Of a DNA stretch of 64,000 bases, positions 34,942 through 42,876 are shown piece by piece. Source of the stretch: Micromonospora cremea. Its GTDB lineage: Bacteria; Actinomycetota; Actinomycetes; Mycobacteriales; Micromonosporaceae. The stretch's first letter is position 1. Each line of letters starts with the position of its first letter. The notes under the pieces were generated by a model. That model was not told where the DNA came from. It saw only the letters and a program-made list of their open reading frames with translations, and searched no databases. Where the stretch lies: the NCBI RefSeq assembly GCF_900143515.1, contig NZ_FSQT01000002.1, forward strand, positions 1,055,501 to 1,119,500, read 5' to 3'. The position numbers were made by a program, and so were the translations under genes.

Positions 34942-35639
34942 GCCGCCGGCTTGCGCAGCACGTACCCGACGCCACGAAGGGTGTGGATCAGCCGGGGCTG
35001 GCTGGTGTCGACCTTGCGCCGCAGGTAGGAGATGTAGGACTCGACGATGTTGTCGTCACCACGGAAGTCGTAGTTCCAGACGTGGTCGAGGATCTGCGCC
35101 TTGGACAGCACCCGGTTGGCGTTGAGCATCAGGTAGCGCAGCAGCTTGAACTCGGTTGGCGAGAGCTGCACCCGCTGCCCGGCCCGGTGCACCTCGTGGG
35201 TCTCCTCGTCCAGCTCCAGGTCGGCGAAGGTGAGCCGGGACGGGGCCTGCTCGCCGGTCGTGGTGCGGCGCAGCACGGCGCGGATCCGGGCGGTCAACTC
35301 CTCCAGGCTGAACGGCTTGGTGACGTAGTCGTCGCCGCCCAGGGTCAGCCCACGGATCTTGTCGTCGGTGGCGTCCCGGGCGGTCAGGAAGACCACAGGG
35401 GTACGCGTACCGCCCTCGCGGAGCATCCGGATGACCTCGAAGCCGTCGAGGTCCGGCAGCATCACGTCGAGCACCACCAGGTCGGGCCGGTGGTCCTTGG
35501 CGGCGTTCAGGGCCGCGCTGCCACTGGTGGCGGTGGCCACGTCGAAGCCCGCGAAGCGCAGGCTCGCGGAGAGCAGTTCGAGGATGTTCGGGTCGTCCTC
35601 GACGACGAGCAGACGCGCCTCGGTCTGGGTAGCGGGCAT
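34938..35639 (-). CDS. OmpR-family response regulator
   Basis: A 233-residue DNA-binding response regulator. The receiver domain has the acidic pair E14-D15-D16, phosphoacceptor D58 (VVLDVMLPDLDG) and K108 (VTKPFS). The C-terminal winged helix carries LSPTEFKLLRYLMLNANRVLSK and VESYISYLRRKVD, ending RGVGYVLRK. First gene of the regulator-kinase-htrA operon; overlaps the kinase start by ATGA. ATG 35639 has GATGAT six bases upstream, so the message may be leaderless. Repeats 35672-35700 upstream point to autoregulation. Confidence 0.95.
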   Translation of the reverse strand: MPATQTEARLLVVEDDPNILELLSASLRFAGFDVATATSGSAALNAAKDHRPDLVVLDVMLPDLDGFEVIRMLREGGTRTPVVFLTARDATDDKIRGLTLGGDDYVTKPFSLEELTARIRAVLRRTTTGEQAPSRLTFADLELDEETHEVHRAGQRVQLSPTEFKLLRYLMLNANRVLSKAQILDHVWNYDFRGDDNIVESYISYLRRKVDTSQPRLIHTLRGVGYVLRKPAA

Positions 35640-35671
35640 GTGCCCATCATCGGTGACCTCACTGCGCCGCC

Positions 35672-35700
35672 GCTGGGTGCTTCCTGGAAAAATCCTGTGA
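35672..35700. promoter_or_regulatory. 11-bp-spaced direct repeats before the response regulator (candidate autoregulatory site)
   Basis: GCTGGGT (35672), CCTGGAA (35683) and CCTGTGA (35694) follow one another at 11-base intervals, matching the triple repeat in front of htrA. Confidence 0.6.
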
Positions 35701-35736
35701 GTCGTCGGCCGCTCCCGACCGGGCCGGCGGCGTCGG

Positions 35737-36348
35737 TCAGCGCAGCAGTCGGCGCAGCCCGTCCAGCGCGCCGTCGAGCAGGCGGATCGCCGTGCGCAGC
35801 TGGGTGTCGCTGAACTGCCGGGCCCGCGCCAGCCGGCCCACCTCCGCGGTGAACGCTGCCAGCCGCTGGTCGAACTCGTCGAGCAGCCCTGCGCGCGGGC
35901 CGTTCGCCGCCGCCGGACCGGGCGGCGGGGCCGGAGGCTCCCACCGGGTACGCCGGGTCTGCCGGGCGGCCGCGCTCAGCTCCCGCTTGAGGTCGCGCAC
36001 CGAGCCGCTCACCTCGCTGCGGATCTCGCCGGCCAGGGTGGAGAGGTCCGCCACCGAGGCGGCGATGTCCGCCTCCAGGGTGGTCAGCTCGCCGGCCCGT
36101 TGGCGCAGCTCGTCGCGGCCGGCGTCGGTGATGCCGTACGTCTTGCGGCCTCCGGCGGCGGTGTGGCTGACCAGCCCCTCGGCCTCCAGCCGTTGCAGGC
36201 GGGGGTAGATGGTGCCGGCGCTGGGCGCGTACAGCCCGAGGAACCGGTCCTCCAGCAGGCGGATCAGCTCGTAGCCGTGCTTCGGACCGTCGTCGAGGAG
36301 TTTGAGCAGGTAGAGCCGGAGCCGGCCGTGGCTGAACACGGCGGTCAC
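35737..36348 (-). CDS. PadR-family transcriptional regulator
   Basis: A 203-residue regulator. The winged helix-turn-helix at the N-terminus shows LRLYLLKLLDDGPKHGYELIRLLEDRFLGLYAPSAGTIYPRLQRLEAEGLV (about 10-60) and GRKTYGITDAGRDELRQR. A long coiled-coil-like helical region follows (about 85-130), then a Pro-rich linker and a C-terminal helical segment. Its start overlaps the DUF4097 stop by ATGA. The operon promoter carries palindromes that are plausible autoregulatory sites. Confidence 0.9.
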   Translation of the reverse strand: MTAVFSHGRLRLYLLKLLDDGPKHGYELIRLLEDRFLGLYAPSAGTIYPRLQRLEAEGLVSHTAAGGRKTYGITDAGRDELRQRAGELTTLEADIAASVADLSTLAGEIRSEVSGSVRDLKRELSAAARQTRRTRWEPPAPPPGPAAANGPRAGLLDEFDQRLAAFTAEVGRLARARQFSDTQLRTAIRLLDGALDGLRRLLR

Positions 36349-37169
36349 GGCAGCTCCTCCTCGTCGTGGTCCACCGGCCGGGCGAGTAGCGCGATGCTCC
36401 CCGAGGTCGCGGACGCCCAGAGCTTACCCTCGCCGACGCCGAGCACCCCCTCGCTGTTGGCCAGCGGGAACGTCGAGGTGCGCACCTGGGGGAACCCGCT
36501 GGTGATCCGGCCCGAGGCGGTGTGCAGCCGTACGTCGAGGTCGCTGTCCTCCCGGATCCGGACGGTGATGCTGCCCGAGATGGTGGTGAGCCGGATCTCG
36601 CTGCGGCGGGGGTTGTCCAGGTCGCAGGTGATGGCTCCCGAGACGGTCTGCGCCCGCACCCGGTCGGCGGCGCTGTCGGCGAGGATCACCTCACCGGAGA
36701 CCGTCTCCAGACTGAGGTCGCCGCCCACGCCGAGCGCCTCCACCGGCCCCGAAGTGATCTTCGCGAAGGTGCTGCCACGTAGCCCCATCAGGGTGATCTG
36801 ACCAGCGGTCACGTCGACCGTGGTCTGCCGGCGCAGCCCGGAGGCGACCAGCGAGCCCGCGACCAGATTCAGGTCGGCGATGATGTCCGCGGGTACCGCG
36901 ACGGAGACGTCGACTCGCGGGTACCGCGTGATCGACCGAAACCACCGCAGGGCGTCCGCCCAGCCCCGGCCGCGCTCCTGGCGGATGGTGAGCCGGCCGT
37001 CGGAGTGGGTGACCAGGACGGGTCGGCGGCCGACGCGGGTGACGTCGACCCGGGCCGGGCCGTCGGCGGCGACCACGTTGAGCCGCCCGCTCACCAGGCG
37101 GACGTCCAGCCGGGTGACCGGGCCGTCCACGGTGAGCCGCTGCGGGCTGTCGACCGTCCATCCGGTCAT
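36345..37169 (-). CDS. DUF4097-family beta-strand repeat protein
   Basis: A 274-residue protein made of repeated short beta strands typical of DUF4097/adhesin-like right-handed helices. Segments such as VDVTAGQITLMGLRG, LSLETVSGEVILADSA, VRAQTVSGAITCDL, IRLTTISGSITVRI and VRLHTASGRITSGF show the SG-x-I periodicity of about 20 residues. No signal peptide or catalytic motif is visible. The pairing with padR is frequent in actinobacteria; the function is unknown. ATG 37169 follows GGGGAGGA. First gene of the operon. Confidence 0.85.
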   Translation of the reverse strand: MTGWTVDSPQRLTVDGPVTRLDVRLVSGRLNVVAADGPARVDVTRVGRRPVLVTHSDGRLTIRQERGRGWADALRWFRSITRYPRVDVSVAVPADIIADLNLVAGSLVASGLRRQTTVDVTAGQITLMGLRGSTFAKITSGPVEALGVGGDLSLETVSGEVILADSAADRVRAQTVSGAITCDLDNPRRSEIRLTTISGSITVRIREDSDLDVRLHTASGRITSGFPQVRTSTFPLANSEGVLGVGEGKLWASATSGSIALLARPVDHDEEELP

Positions 37170-37216
37170 GGCGTCCTCCCCTCGGTCGACGCGCCGATGC
37201 GCGTCCGATGAGAGGA

Positions 37217-37246
37217 ACAATAACGCGATACATCGCGACAGGACAA
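37217..37246 (-). promoter_or_regulatory. promoter of the DUF4097-padR operon
   Basis: Minus strand TTGTCC (37246-37241), 18-base spacer and TATTGT (37222-37217). The spacer contains a 14-base palindrome, CGCGAT-AC-ATCGCG (37224-37237). Confidence 0.65.
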
Positions 37247-37257
37247 GACTGTCGCGA
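37224..37257. promoter_or_regulatory. two overlapping palindromes, candidate PadR operators
   Basis: CGCGAT-AC-ATCGCG (37224-37237) sits between -35 and -10. TCGCGACAG-N7-CTGTCGCGA (37233-37257), a perfect 9-bp inverted repeat, covers the -35. They share the TCGCG half-site. Binding at either would exclude RNA polymerase. Confidence 0.65.
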
Positions 37258-37275
37258 GTCGGGTCGGGCGGGCGC

Positions 37276-37331
37276 CGGTGAGCGCTATACCTCCCAGTCA
37301 TAGTTATGACTCAGAGGTATGGCGCTCACCG
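37276..37331. repeat. long two-tier palindrome (GGTGAGCGCTATACCTC type)
   Basis: Outer arms 37276-37293 and 37314-37331 pair over 18 bp with one T-G wobble. After a 2x2 mismatch the inner arms AGTCATA/TATGACT (37296-37302, 37305-37311) close on a two-base loop. It lies 35 bases beyond the acyltransferase stop, and can end that operon just before the padR promoter. Confidence 0.8.
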
Positions 37332-37365
37332 AAACAGGTATGGCCGGACGACGCGGCCGCTCCGC

Positions 37366-38304
37366 TCAGGCCGCCAGGTCCAGTTCCCGGCCGGCGACCG
37401 GCGACGACACGGGAGCGGCCGTGGTCATGGCGGACAGCGGACGCAGCCGGGCCCGCGCCGCGGCACCCGCCGGGGGCAGCAGGTGTACGGCCGACTCGGC
37501 GGCCCGGGCCAGCAACCGCCGGTCGGCGTCGCGGGCTGGATGCAGTGCGGCAGCGACCGTCACCGTCACCACCAGTTCCCGCGCCGCGATCACCCGCGCC
37601 ACCGAGCGCAGCAGGGTGTCCGCCCCGAGGAAGGCGCCGGCCGTGGTGGCCGATCCGGTGGCCGCGCACCGGTGAACGAGCCGCAGCGGCACCACCGGGC
37701 TGCCGGTGTCGATGGCCGCCTGGAACGTCGCGGGCCGGAACCCGCCGCCGGGGCGACAGTCGGCCGCGCGGTTCCCGGCGCACCAGGTCGTACCCTCCGG
37801 AAAGACCGCGACCGACCGGCCGGCGCGCAGCGCGTCGGCGACCCGGCGCACGGTGGCCGGCAGCGCCCGCGGCCGGGACCGGTCCACGAAGACCGTCCCC
37901 GCCGCCGCCGCGAGCAGGCCCACCACCGGCCAGGAGCGGATCTCCCGCTTCGCCACCATCCGGCTCGGCGCGACCGCCAGCACCGCGAGGACGTCCAGCC
38001 ACGAGACATGGTTGGCGACCAGCAGCGCGCGCCGCCGGGGCAGTCGGCCCCGGATCACCAGCCGGACGCCGAAGGCGCGTGCGGTGCCTCGGGCCCAGCC
38101 GCGGACCGCCGCCCGCCTCTCCGGTGCCGGCAGCACGGGCAGCAGCACCACCAGGCCCGCCCCGGCCAGCAGCATGCCGGCGGCGGCGACCAACCGGAGC
38201 ACCCGGCGGGCCGCCGACACCGTGGGCACCTCGCCGGCAGCCGGCAGGCACCCCTCGTCGCAGCCGGACGAGGGCCGCCAGAGGTCGTGCGGCGCGGCGG
38301 TCAC
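37366..38304 (-). CDS. PlsC-family 1-acyl acyltransferase (possible OlsA)
   Basis: A 312-residue acyltransferase. A membrane helix lies near residues 35-55 (LVAAAGMLLAGAGLVVLLPVL). The HX4D motif is NHVSWLD (about 93-99), and FPEGTTW (about 163-169) is the acceptor-binding block. GTG 38304 overlaps the stop of the GNAT gene (GTGA), giving tight coupling. In bacteria an OlsB-like GNAT plus an OlsA-like PlsC makes ornithine lipids, membrane lipids lacking phosphorus; this pair has the right order and domains. Alternative: an ordinary lysophospholipid acyltransferase. Confidence 0.8.
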   Translation of the reverse strand: MTAAPHDLWRPSSGCDEGCLPAAGEVPTVSAARRVLRLVAAAGMLLAGAGLVVLLPVLPAPERRAAVRGWARGTARAFGVRLVIRGRLPRRRALLVANHVSWLDVLAVLAVAPSRMVAKREIRSWPVVGLLAAAAGTVFVDRSRPRALPATVRRVADALRAGRSVAVFPEGTTWCAGNRAADCRPGGGFRPATFQAAIDTGSPVVPLRLVHRCAATGSATTAGAFLGADTLLRSVARVIAARELVVTVTVAAALHPARDADRRLLARAAESAVHLLPPAGAAARARLRPLSAMTTAAPVSSPVAGRELDLAA

Positions 38305-39080
38305 CGCTCCTCCCCGCCCAGGAAGTGCCGCAGGTAGCGCGGGTTCATCCGGTCCAGCGAGAACAGCACGTAGAAGTCCGCGACCCCGAAGTCGGGGTCG
38401 TACGACGGCTCGCCGCAGATCCACGCGCCGAGCCGGAGGTAGCCACGCAACAGCGGCGGCACCGCGGCGCGGCCGGCCGGATCGGAGGCGGCCACCGGGC
38501 CGGCGGCGACGGCCGACTCCGCGAACCACGGCCGCAGCGGGCGGACCCGCAGCGGAGGCGGCGCCAGGTGCCGGGCCCGGGCCTGCGCCCACACCTCGGC
38601 CACCGCCCGGCCGCCGTCGGCCACCGGCACGGAGGCGCAGCCGCCGAGCCAGCGTGAGCCGCGCAGGTGCAGGTACCGGGTGATGCCGGCCCACATCAGG
38701 TTGATCACCGCGCCCGAGCGGTGATCCGGGTGCACGCAGGAGCGGCCCGCCTCGACCAGGTCGTCGCGGAGCGGGTCGAGCGCGCCGAGGTCGAACTCGT
38801 CCTCGGCGTACCGCCGGTTGGTGCGGCCGGGCGGCAGCAGCCGGTACGTACCGACCACCTCGCCGGTGCTCTCCTGGCGGACGATCAGGTGGTCACAGTG
38901 TGCGTCGAAGGGGTCCACGTCCAGCCCGGCCTCGCCAGGGCGGAGGGTGGCGCCGAGCTCGGTGGCGAACACCTCGTGACGCAGGCGTTGCGCGGCCGCG
39001 ACCTGGGTCGGGTCGTCGGCGATCAGCAGGGTGTATCCGCTGGTCGTTAGGGGTGCGCCAGCGGCATGCAGAACGGCCAT
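38301..39080 (-). CDS. GNAT-fold N-acyltransferase, OlsB/autoinducer-synthase-like
   Basis: A 259-residue acyltransferase. YTLLIADDPTQVAAAQRLRHEVFATELG (about 16-43) and DVDPFDAHCDHLIVRQESTGEVVGTYRLLPP (about 54-84) match the OlsB/hemolysin-type GNAT branch that transfers a 3-hydroxyacyl chain from ACP to the amine of ornithine. EAGRSCVHPDHRSG (about 110-123) is the conserved acceptor block, and it ends FSLDRMNPRYLRHFL. Start ATG 39080 has only a weak candidate -10 (TACACA, six bases upstream). First gene of the pair with the PlsC-like gene. The ornithine-lipid role is an inference from domain pairing. Confidence 0.75.
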   Translation of the reverse strand: MAVLHAAGAPLTTSGYTLLIADDPTQVAAAQRLRHEVFATELGATLRPGEAGLDVDPFDAHCDHLIVRQESTGEVVGTYRLLPPGRTNRRYAEDEFDLGALDPLRDDLVEAGRSCVHPDHRSGAVINLMWAGITRYLHLRGSRWLGGCASVPVADGGRAVAEVWAQARARHLAPPPLRVRPLRPWFAESAVAAGPVAASDPAGRAAVPPLLRGYLRLGAWICGEPSYDPDFGVADFYVLFSLDRMNPRYLRHFLGGEER

Positions 39081-39230
39081 GGGATCTGTGTAGTGCCCGG
39101 GGTTGCCATCGGCGGTGACCCCCGGTGTCGATCGGGTGAACGCCGGCCGGCGGATGCGCCCGACAGCGGCCGTGCGAGGCTGCCGGACGGACCCGGCGAC
39201 GGCGCCGGCACGCCCCACCGGAGGTCGACG

Positions 39231-39878
39231 ATGCGCATCGAGTCCCGCTACAACGGGCCGTCCGGCTCCGGCAACGGCGGCTGGAGCGCCGGAATCTTCG
39301 CCGCCGCGGCGGGCGGCCCCGGCCCGGTCGAGGTGACGCTGCGCCGGCCACCACCGCTGGACACGGCGCTGAGCATGGTCGACGGCGAGGTCCGTGACCC
39401 GGCCGGCGAACTGGTGGCCGAGGTGCGCCCGGCCGAGGCGGTGGACGCCGTCGTACCGCCGGTCGACCGGGACACCGCGATCGACGCCGCAACCCGCTAC
39501 CCCGGCCTGGTCGAGCACCCGTTCCCCGACTGCTACGTCTGCGGTCCGCACCGAGCCGACGGGTTGCGGATCTTTCCTGGCCGCCTGCCGGACGGCCGGA
39601 CCGCTGCGCCGTTCCGTGCGCCCGCGCAGGTCAGCGACGCCACGGTCTGGGCGGCGCTGGACTGTCCGGGCGGCTGGACGGTGCTCGCGCCCGGCCGCCC
39701 GTACCTGCTGGGCCGGATCGCCGCCGTGGTCACCGCGCTGCCGTCACCCGGCGACGAGTGCGTGGTGACCGGTGCGCTGATCCGTGCCGATGGGCGCAAG
39801 GCCCTCGTGCACACCAGCCTGTACGGACCGGACGGCGCGCTGCTCGGCGCGGCCCGGGCCACCTGGATCTCCCGCTGA
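39231..39878 (+). CDS. hotdog-fold protein, putative acyl-CoA thioesterase-like
   Basis: A 215-residue protein resembling hotdog thioesterase-like proteins. It opens with YNGPSGSGNGGWSAGIFA (7-24), the asparagine/glycine-rich catalytic-helix region. It contains FPDCYVCGPHRADGLRIFPG (about 98-117) with a Cys pair, then DATVWAALDCPGGW (about 136-149), a second hotdog helix. No catalytic residues are firmly assigned. It may hydrolyse an acyl thioester. GGAGG precedes ATG 39231. It is divergent from the GNAT/PlsC lipid genes. Confidence 0.6.
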   Translation: MRIESRYNGPSGSGNGGWSAGIFAAAAGGPGPVEVTLRRPPPLDTALSMVDGEVRDPAGELVAEVRPAEAVDAVVPPVDRDTAIDAATRYPGLVEHPFPDCYVCGPHRADGLRIFPGRLPDGRTAAPFRAPAQVSDATVWAALDCPGGWTVLAPGRPYLLGRIAAVVTALPSPGDECVVTGALIRADGRKALVHTSLYGPDGALLGAARATWISR

Positions 39879-39948
39879 CCCCGCCGTCGTCCGCAGGGAG
39901 GAGCCGCCTCCGCCCCGAGACGGACCGCGTCGTACGGACCGCGCCTGA

Positions 39949-39977
39949 TTGACCTTGTTGCCCCGGGCCGTCACGCT
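39949..39977 (+). promoter_or_regulatory. promoter of the ABC transporter operon
   Basis: TTGACC (39949-39954), 17-base spacer and CACGCT (39972-39977), about 42 bases before ATG 40019. Confidence 0.5.
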
Positions 39978-40018
39978 GTGCCACGGCGTACCTCGACGCC
40001 ACACCCGGGAGGAGAACG

Positions 40019-40954
40019 ATGACTGACGGGCAGCGAAGCCCCACCAACGACGATCAGATCGTGGTGTCCGGTCTGACGAAGCAGTACAAGAACGTCCGGG
40101 CGGTGAACAACCTGTCCTTCACCGTGGCGCCGGGGCGGGTGACCGGCTTCCTCGGCCCGAACGGTGCCGGCAAGACCACCACGCTGCGCATGCTGCTGAA
40201 TCTGGTCACGCCGACTGCCGGTACGGCCACCATCAGCGGCCAGCGGTACGCCGACCTCTCCGACCCGTTGCGGCACGTCGGCGCGATCCTGGAGGCGTCC
40301 AGCGCGCACAAGGGCCGCACCGGCATCAACCACCTGCGGGTGATCTGCGCGGCGGCCGGTCTGCCCAAGCAGCGGGCCGACGAGGCGCTCGCCCTGGTCG
40401 GGTTGACCCCGGCGGCGAAGCGCAAGTTCAAGGGCTACTCGCTGGGCATGAAGCAGCGGCTCGGGATCGCCGCCGCGATGCTCGGCGACCCCCGGGTGCT
40501 GATCCTGGACGAGCCGGCCAACGGGCTCGACCCGGAGGGCATCCGGTGGATGCGGGGATTCCTCAAGAACCTCGCCCACGAGGGCCGGACAGTGCTGGTC
40601 TCCAGCCACCTGCTGTCGGAGATGCAGTTGCTCGCCGACGACGTGGTGATCATCGCGGCGGGGCAGCTGGTCCGGCAGGGGCCGGTCGACCAGGTCCTCG
40701 GGTCGATGGCACAGAGCGCCCTGGTCCGGGTCCGCACCCCGCACGTCGAGGCGCTGACCGCCGCGCTGAAGGCGCAGTCGGCCACCGTCGACACCGACGA
40801 GCACGGCGTCCTCCTGGTCGGCGGGGTGGACGCTCCGACGATCGGCCGCGCCGCCCTGGCCGCTGGGGTCGAGCTGCACGAACTGACCACCGAACGGCCC
40901 GACCTGGAACGGGTCTTCCTGGAGCTGACGGCCGGAAAGGCGGGCATCCGATGA
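40019..40954 (+). CDS. ABC transporter ATP-binding protein
   Basis: A 311-residue ATPase of the DrrA/CcmA-type export family. Walker A is GPNGAGKTT (about 43-51), the Q-loop lies around residues 85-90, and the ABC signature YSLGMKQRLGIAAAM (about 140-154) differs from the usual LSGGQ. Walker B is VLILDEPANGLDP (about 160-172) and the H-loop SSHLL. Start ATG 40019 follows GGGAGGAG. Stop overlaps the permease start by ATGA. Such two-gene exporters often expel peptides or drugs; the substrate is unknown. Confidence 0.93.
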   Translation: MTDGQRSPTNDDQIVVSGLTKQYKNVRAVNNLSFTVAPGRVTGFLGPNGAGKTTTLRMLLNLVTPTAGTATISGQRYADLSDPLRHVGAILEASSAHKGRTGINHLRVICAAAGLPKQRADEALALVGLTPAAKRKFKGYSLGMKQRLGIAAAMLGDPRVLILDEPANGLDPEGIRWMRGFLKNLAHEGRTVLVSSHLLSEMQLLADDVVIIAAGQLVRQGPVDQVLGSMAQSALVRVRTPHVEALTAALKAQSATVDTDEHGVLLVGGVDAPTIGRAALAAGVELHELTTERPDLERVFLELTAGKAGIR

Positions 40955-41775
40955 ACCTGGTCCGAGCCGAACTGCTCAAGATCCGTACCACCAACACCTG
41001 GTGGATCTTCGCGCTCATCAGCCTGCCACTCTGGGCGCTCACCCTGCTCATCAACTGGTTGCAGGCCGATGCCCTGACCAGCAACGCCGTCACGGACCTG
41101 TCGTCCGAGCAGGCGGCCCAGTTCGAGGCCGCGGCCAGTCCGGACGCGCTCTCGTCGAACCTGTTCACCACCGGGCAGTTCTTCGGCCTGCTGATCGTGA
41201 TGCTGCTCGGCATCATCGTGGTGACCAGCGAGTTCTTCCACCAGACGGTGACCACCACGTTCCTCACCACGCCGCACCGCACCGCGGTGATGAGCGCCAA
41301 GCTGGCCGCGGCGAGTGTGCTGGCGCTGCTGTTCTGGCTGGTCACCACCGCGTTCAACCTGATCGCCGGTGCGGCGGTGCTGAACGCGGTCGGGGTGGGC
41401 TCGCAACTGGGCAACGACGCGGCCTGGCGGGCGATCGGGTTGAACCTGCTCGCGTACCTGCTCTGGGCCGTGTTCGGCGTCGGCATCGGGGTGCTGATCC
41501 GCAGCCAGATCGGCGCCACCGTGACCGGCATCCTGCTCTACCTGGGTGGCTCGATCGGCGCCATCGTGGTGATCAGCATCCTGGCCGCCCGGTGGGGAGA
41601 CTGGATCAACAACCTGCAACTGCTGGTGCCGTCGCTCGCCTCGTCGCTGATGGTCACCGGGGCGGACATCCCCGGCAACCCGCCGCGCTGGGCGGGCGCC
41701 GTCGTGCTGATCGGGTACGCGGTGATCACCGGCCTGGTCGGCACCCTGCTGATGCGCCGGCGCGACATCTCCTGA
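40951..41775 (+). CDS. ABC transporter permease (ABC-2 type)
   Basis: A 274-residue membrane subunit. It begins MNLVRAELLKIRTTNTWW, the usual N-terminal ABC-2 pattern, then has about six transmembrane helices (about 18-38, 70-92, 115-140, 165-190, 195-220, 245-265). EFFHQTVTTTFLTTPHR (about 92-108) is the coupling loop. Coupled to the ATPase by ATGA. Followed by a 12-bp-stem terminator. Confidence 0.92.
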   Translation: MNLVRAELLKIRTTNTWWIFALISLPLWALTLLINWLQADALTSNAVTDLSSEQAAQFEAAASPDALSSNLFTTGQFFGLLIVMLLGIIVVTSEFFHQTVTTTFLTTPHRTAVMSAKLAAASVLALLFWLVTTAFNLIAGAAVLNAVGVGSQLGNDAAWRAIGLNLLAYLLWAVFGVGIGVLIRSQIGATVTGILLYLGGSIGAIVVISILAARWGDWINNLQLLVPSLASSLMVTGADIPGNPPRWAGAVVLIGYAVITGLVGTLLMRRRDIS

Positions 41776-41785
41776 CCCGTAGCGT

Positions 41786-41819
41786 CCCGGGGTGGCGGCG
41801 GCTCGGTCGCCACCCCGGG
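41786..41819. terminator. bidirectional hairpin terminator
   Basis: CCCGGGGTGGCG (41786-41797) pairs with 41808-41819 across a ten-base loop, between the convergent permease and membrane-protein genes. Confidence 0.8.
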
Positions 41820-41860
41820 GCGTCCCGGTCCCCCGGCCGCCCGGCTCCGACTTCGTCGCC

Positions 41861-42268
41861 TCACCCGCCCGGGCAGCCCCGGCCGCCGCTGGTCGGGACG
41901 CAGTGGCCGACCGGCGGGGCCGACTCCTGGTCGGCCGGGGTGTGGCCGATCAGGGTGCTGGTCGCCATGCTGCCGAAGAGCGCCACCGCCAGATAGAGCA
42001 GCGCCATCCCGCCGAGCGACCAGCCGAAGTGCCGCCGCCAGCCCCGCTCACCGGCCCACCCGGCGAGCAGCAGGCCGGCCAGCGGCAGCGCCGCGTTCAG
42101 CACGAGGCCGGCGGTCAGCAGGGCGTCGGTCGTCGCGCCGAACGCCCGCGCCACGTCCGGGGTCGGCGTGTACGGCGTGGACGTCCGCCGGATCAGGCCC
42201 ACCACCAGCAGGAACGGCCCCCCGTAGAGCCAGGCGAAGAAGAGCACGCCCAGGCCGAGCCGCTTCAC
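41861..42268 (-). CDS. small hypothetical membrane protein
   Basis: A 135-residue protein not recognised. Three hydrophobic helices are visible (about 7-25, 50-72, 78-100), with a Pro/Thr-rich loop (RRTSTPYTPTPDVARAF) and a Cys-containing Gly/Pro-rich tail. GTG 42268 overlaps the upstream stop by four bases (GTGA), so it is coupled to the next membrane protein. Confidence 0.6.
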   Translation of the reverse strand: MKRLGLGVLFFAWLYGGPFLLVVGLIRRTSTPYTPTPDVARAFGATTDALLTAGLVLNAALPLAGLLLAGWAGERGWRRHFGWSLGGMALLYLAVALFGSMATSTLIGHTPADQESAPPVGHCVPTSGGRGCPGG

Positions 42269-42612
42269 GATCGGCCCAGATAGGCGGCGGCCACTACGGC
42301 GCAGACCGCGCCGCTGACCGCCACGGACAGGGTGCCGGCCAGCACCGCCGAGGTGATCCGGTGGACGACCAGCGCGTTGACCACCGCCGTGACAATCAGC
42401 AACCCGACGAGCACCGGCCCGCCCCAGACCAGCCCGGCCAGCGCCAGCGACTCCAGCGGAGAGAGACAACTGAACATTGCCGAACAGTCCTGCCGTGGCG
42501 CGCTCGGCACGCTGGTCGTACCCACCACCACCGCCGCGATCGCCGTGGCGTACCAACCGAACGCGACCGCCATGCTCCTGCCGTACCGCTCCCGTGCCCC
42601 CGTGCCATCCAT
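42265..42612 (-). CDS. small hypothetical membrane protein
   Basis: A 115-residue protein not recognised. It has helices near residues 15-33, 55-80 and 88-110 and a short extracytoplasmic loop with two cysteines (QDCSAMFSC). ATG 42612 follows AGGA with nine-base spacing; the frame to 42648 is possible. Forms a two-gene unit with the 41861-42268 gene, divergent from kgd. Confidence 0.6.
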   Translation of the reverse strand: MDGTGARERYGRSMAVAFGWYATAIAAVVVGTTSVPSAPRQDCSAMFSCLSPLESLALAGLVWGGPVLVGLLIVTAVVNALVVHRITSAVLAGTLSVAVSGAVCAVVAAAYLGRS

Positions 42613-42876
42613 GCGGCCGATCCTGCCGAGGAGCGCCCGGGCGGACATCCGTACCCGTACTCAATCGCCGGCGCCGGCCGCCTACCAGCCTTCGGACGCA
42701 CCCGCAGCAACTGCTGAACTTCTGGCATCTTCTGTGAAACGGACCACGCGACCGAGGCGGAAATGCCTCTGGGATCCGTACGGCGTAGCCTGGGAGCCGT
42801 CCTGTCCGTGCTCCGAACCGGGCGCGACGGACACCGCGTGACACACAAACCCGCGTGAAAGAGGCGATTACCGGCC
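42613..42876. other. intergenic region upstream of kgd
   Basis: A 264-base spacer between divergent genes with no coding potential. TAGCCT near 42786 could be a -10 for kgd, giving a leader of about 85 bases; I could not find a matching -35. Slightly lower GC than its surroundings. Confidence 0.35.

Noticed and set aside
31993..35028. 1011-residue plus-strand frame over htrA and the sensor kinase
   Set aside because: Antisense shadow with His/Val/Gly-rich composition and no motifs.
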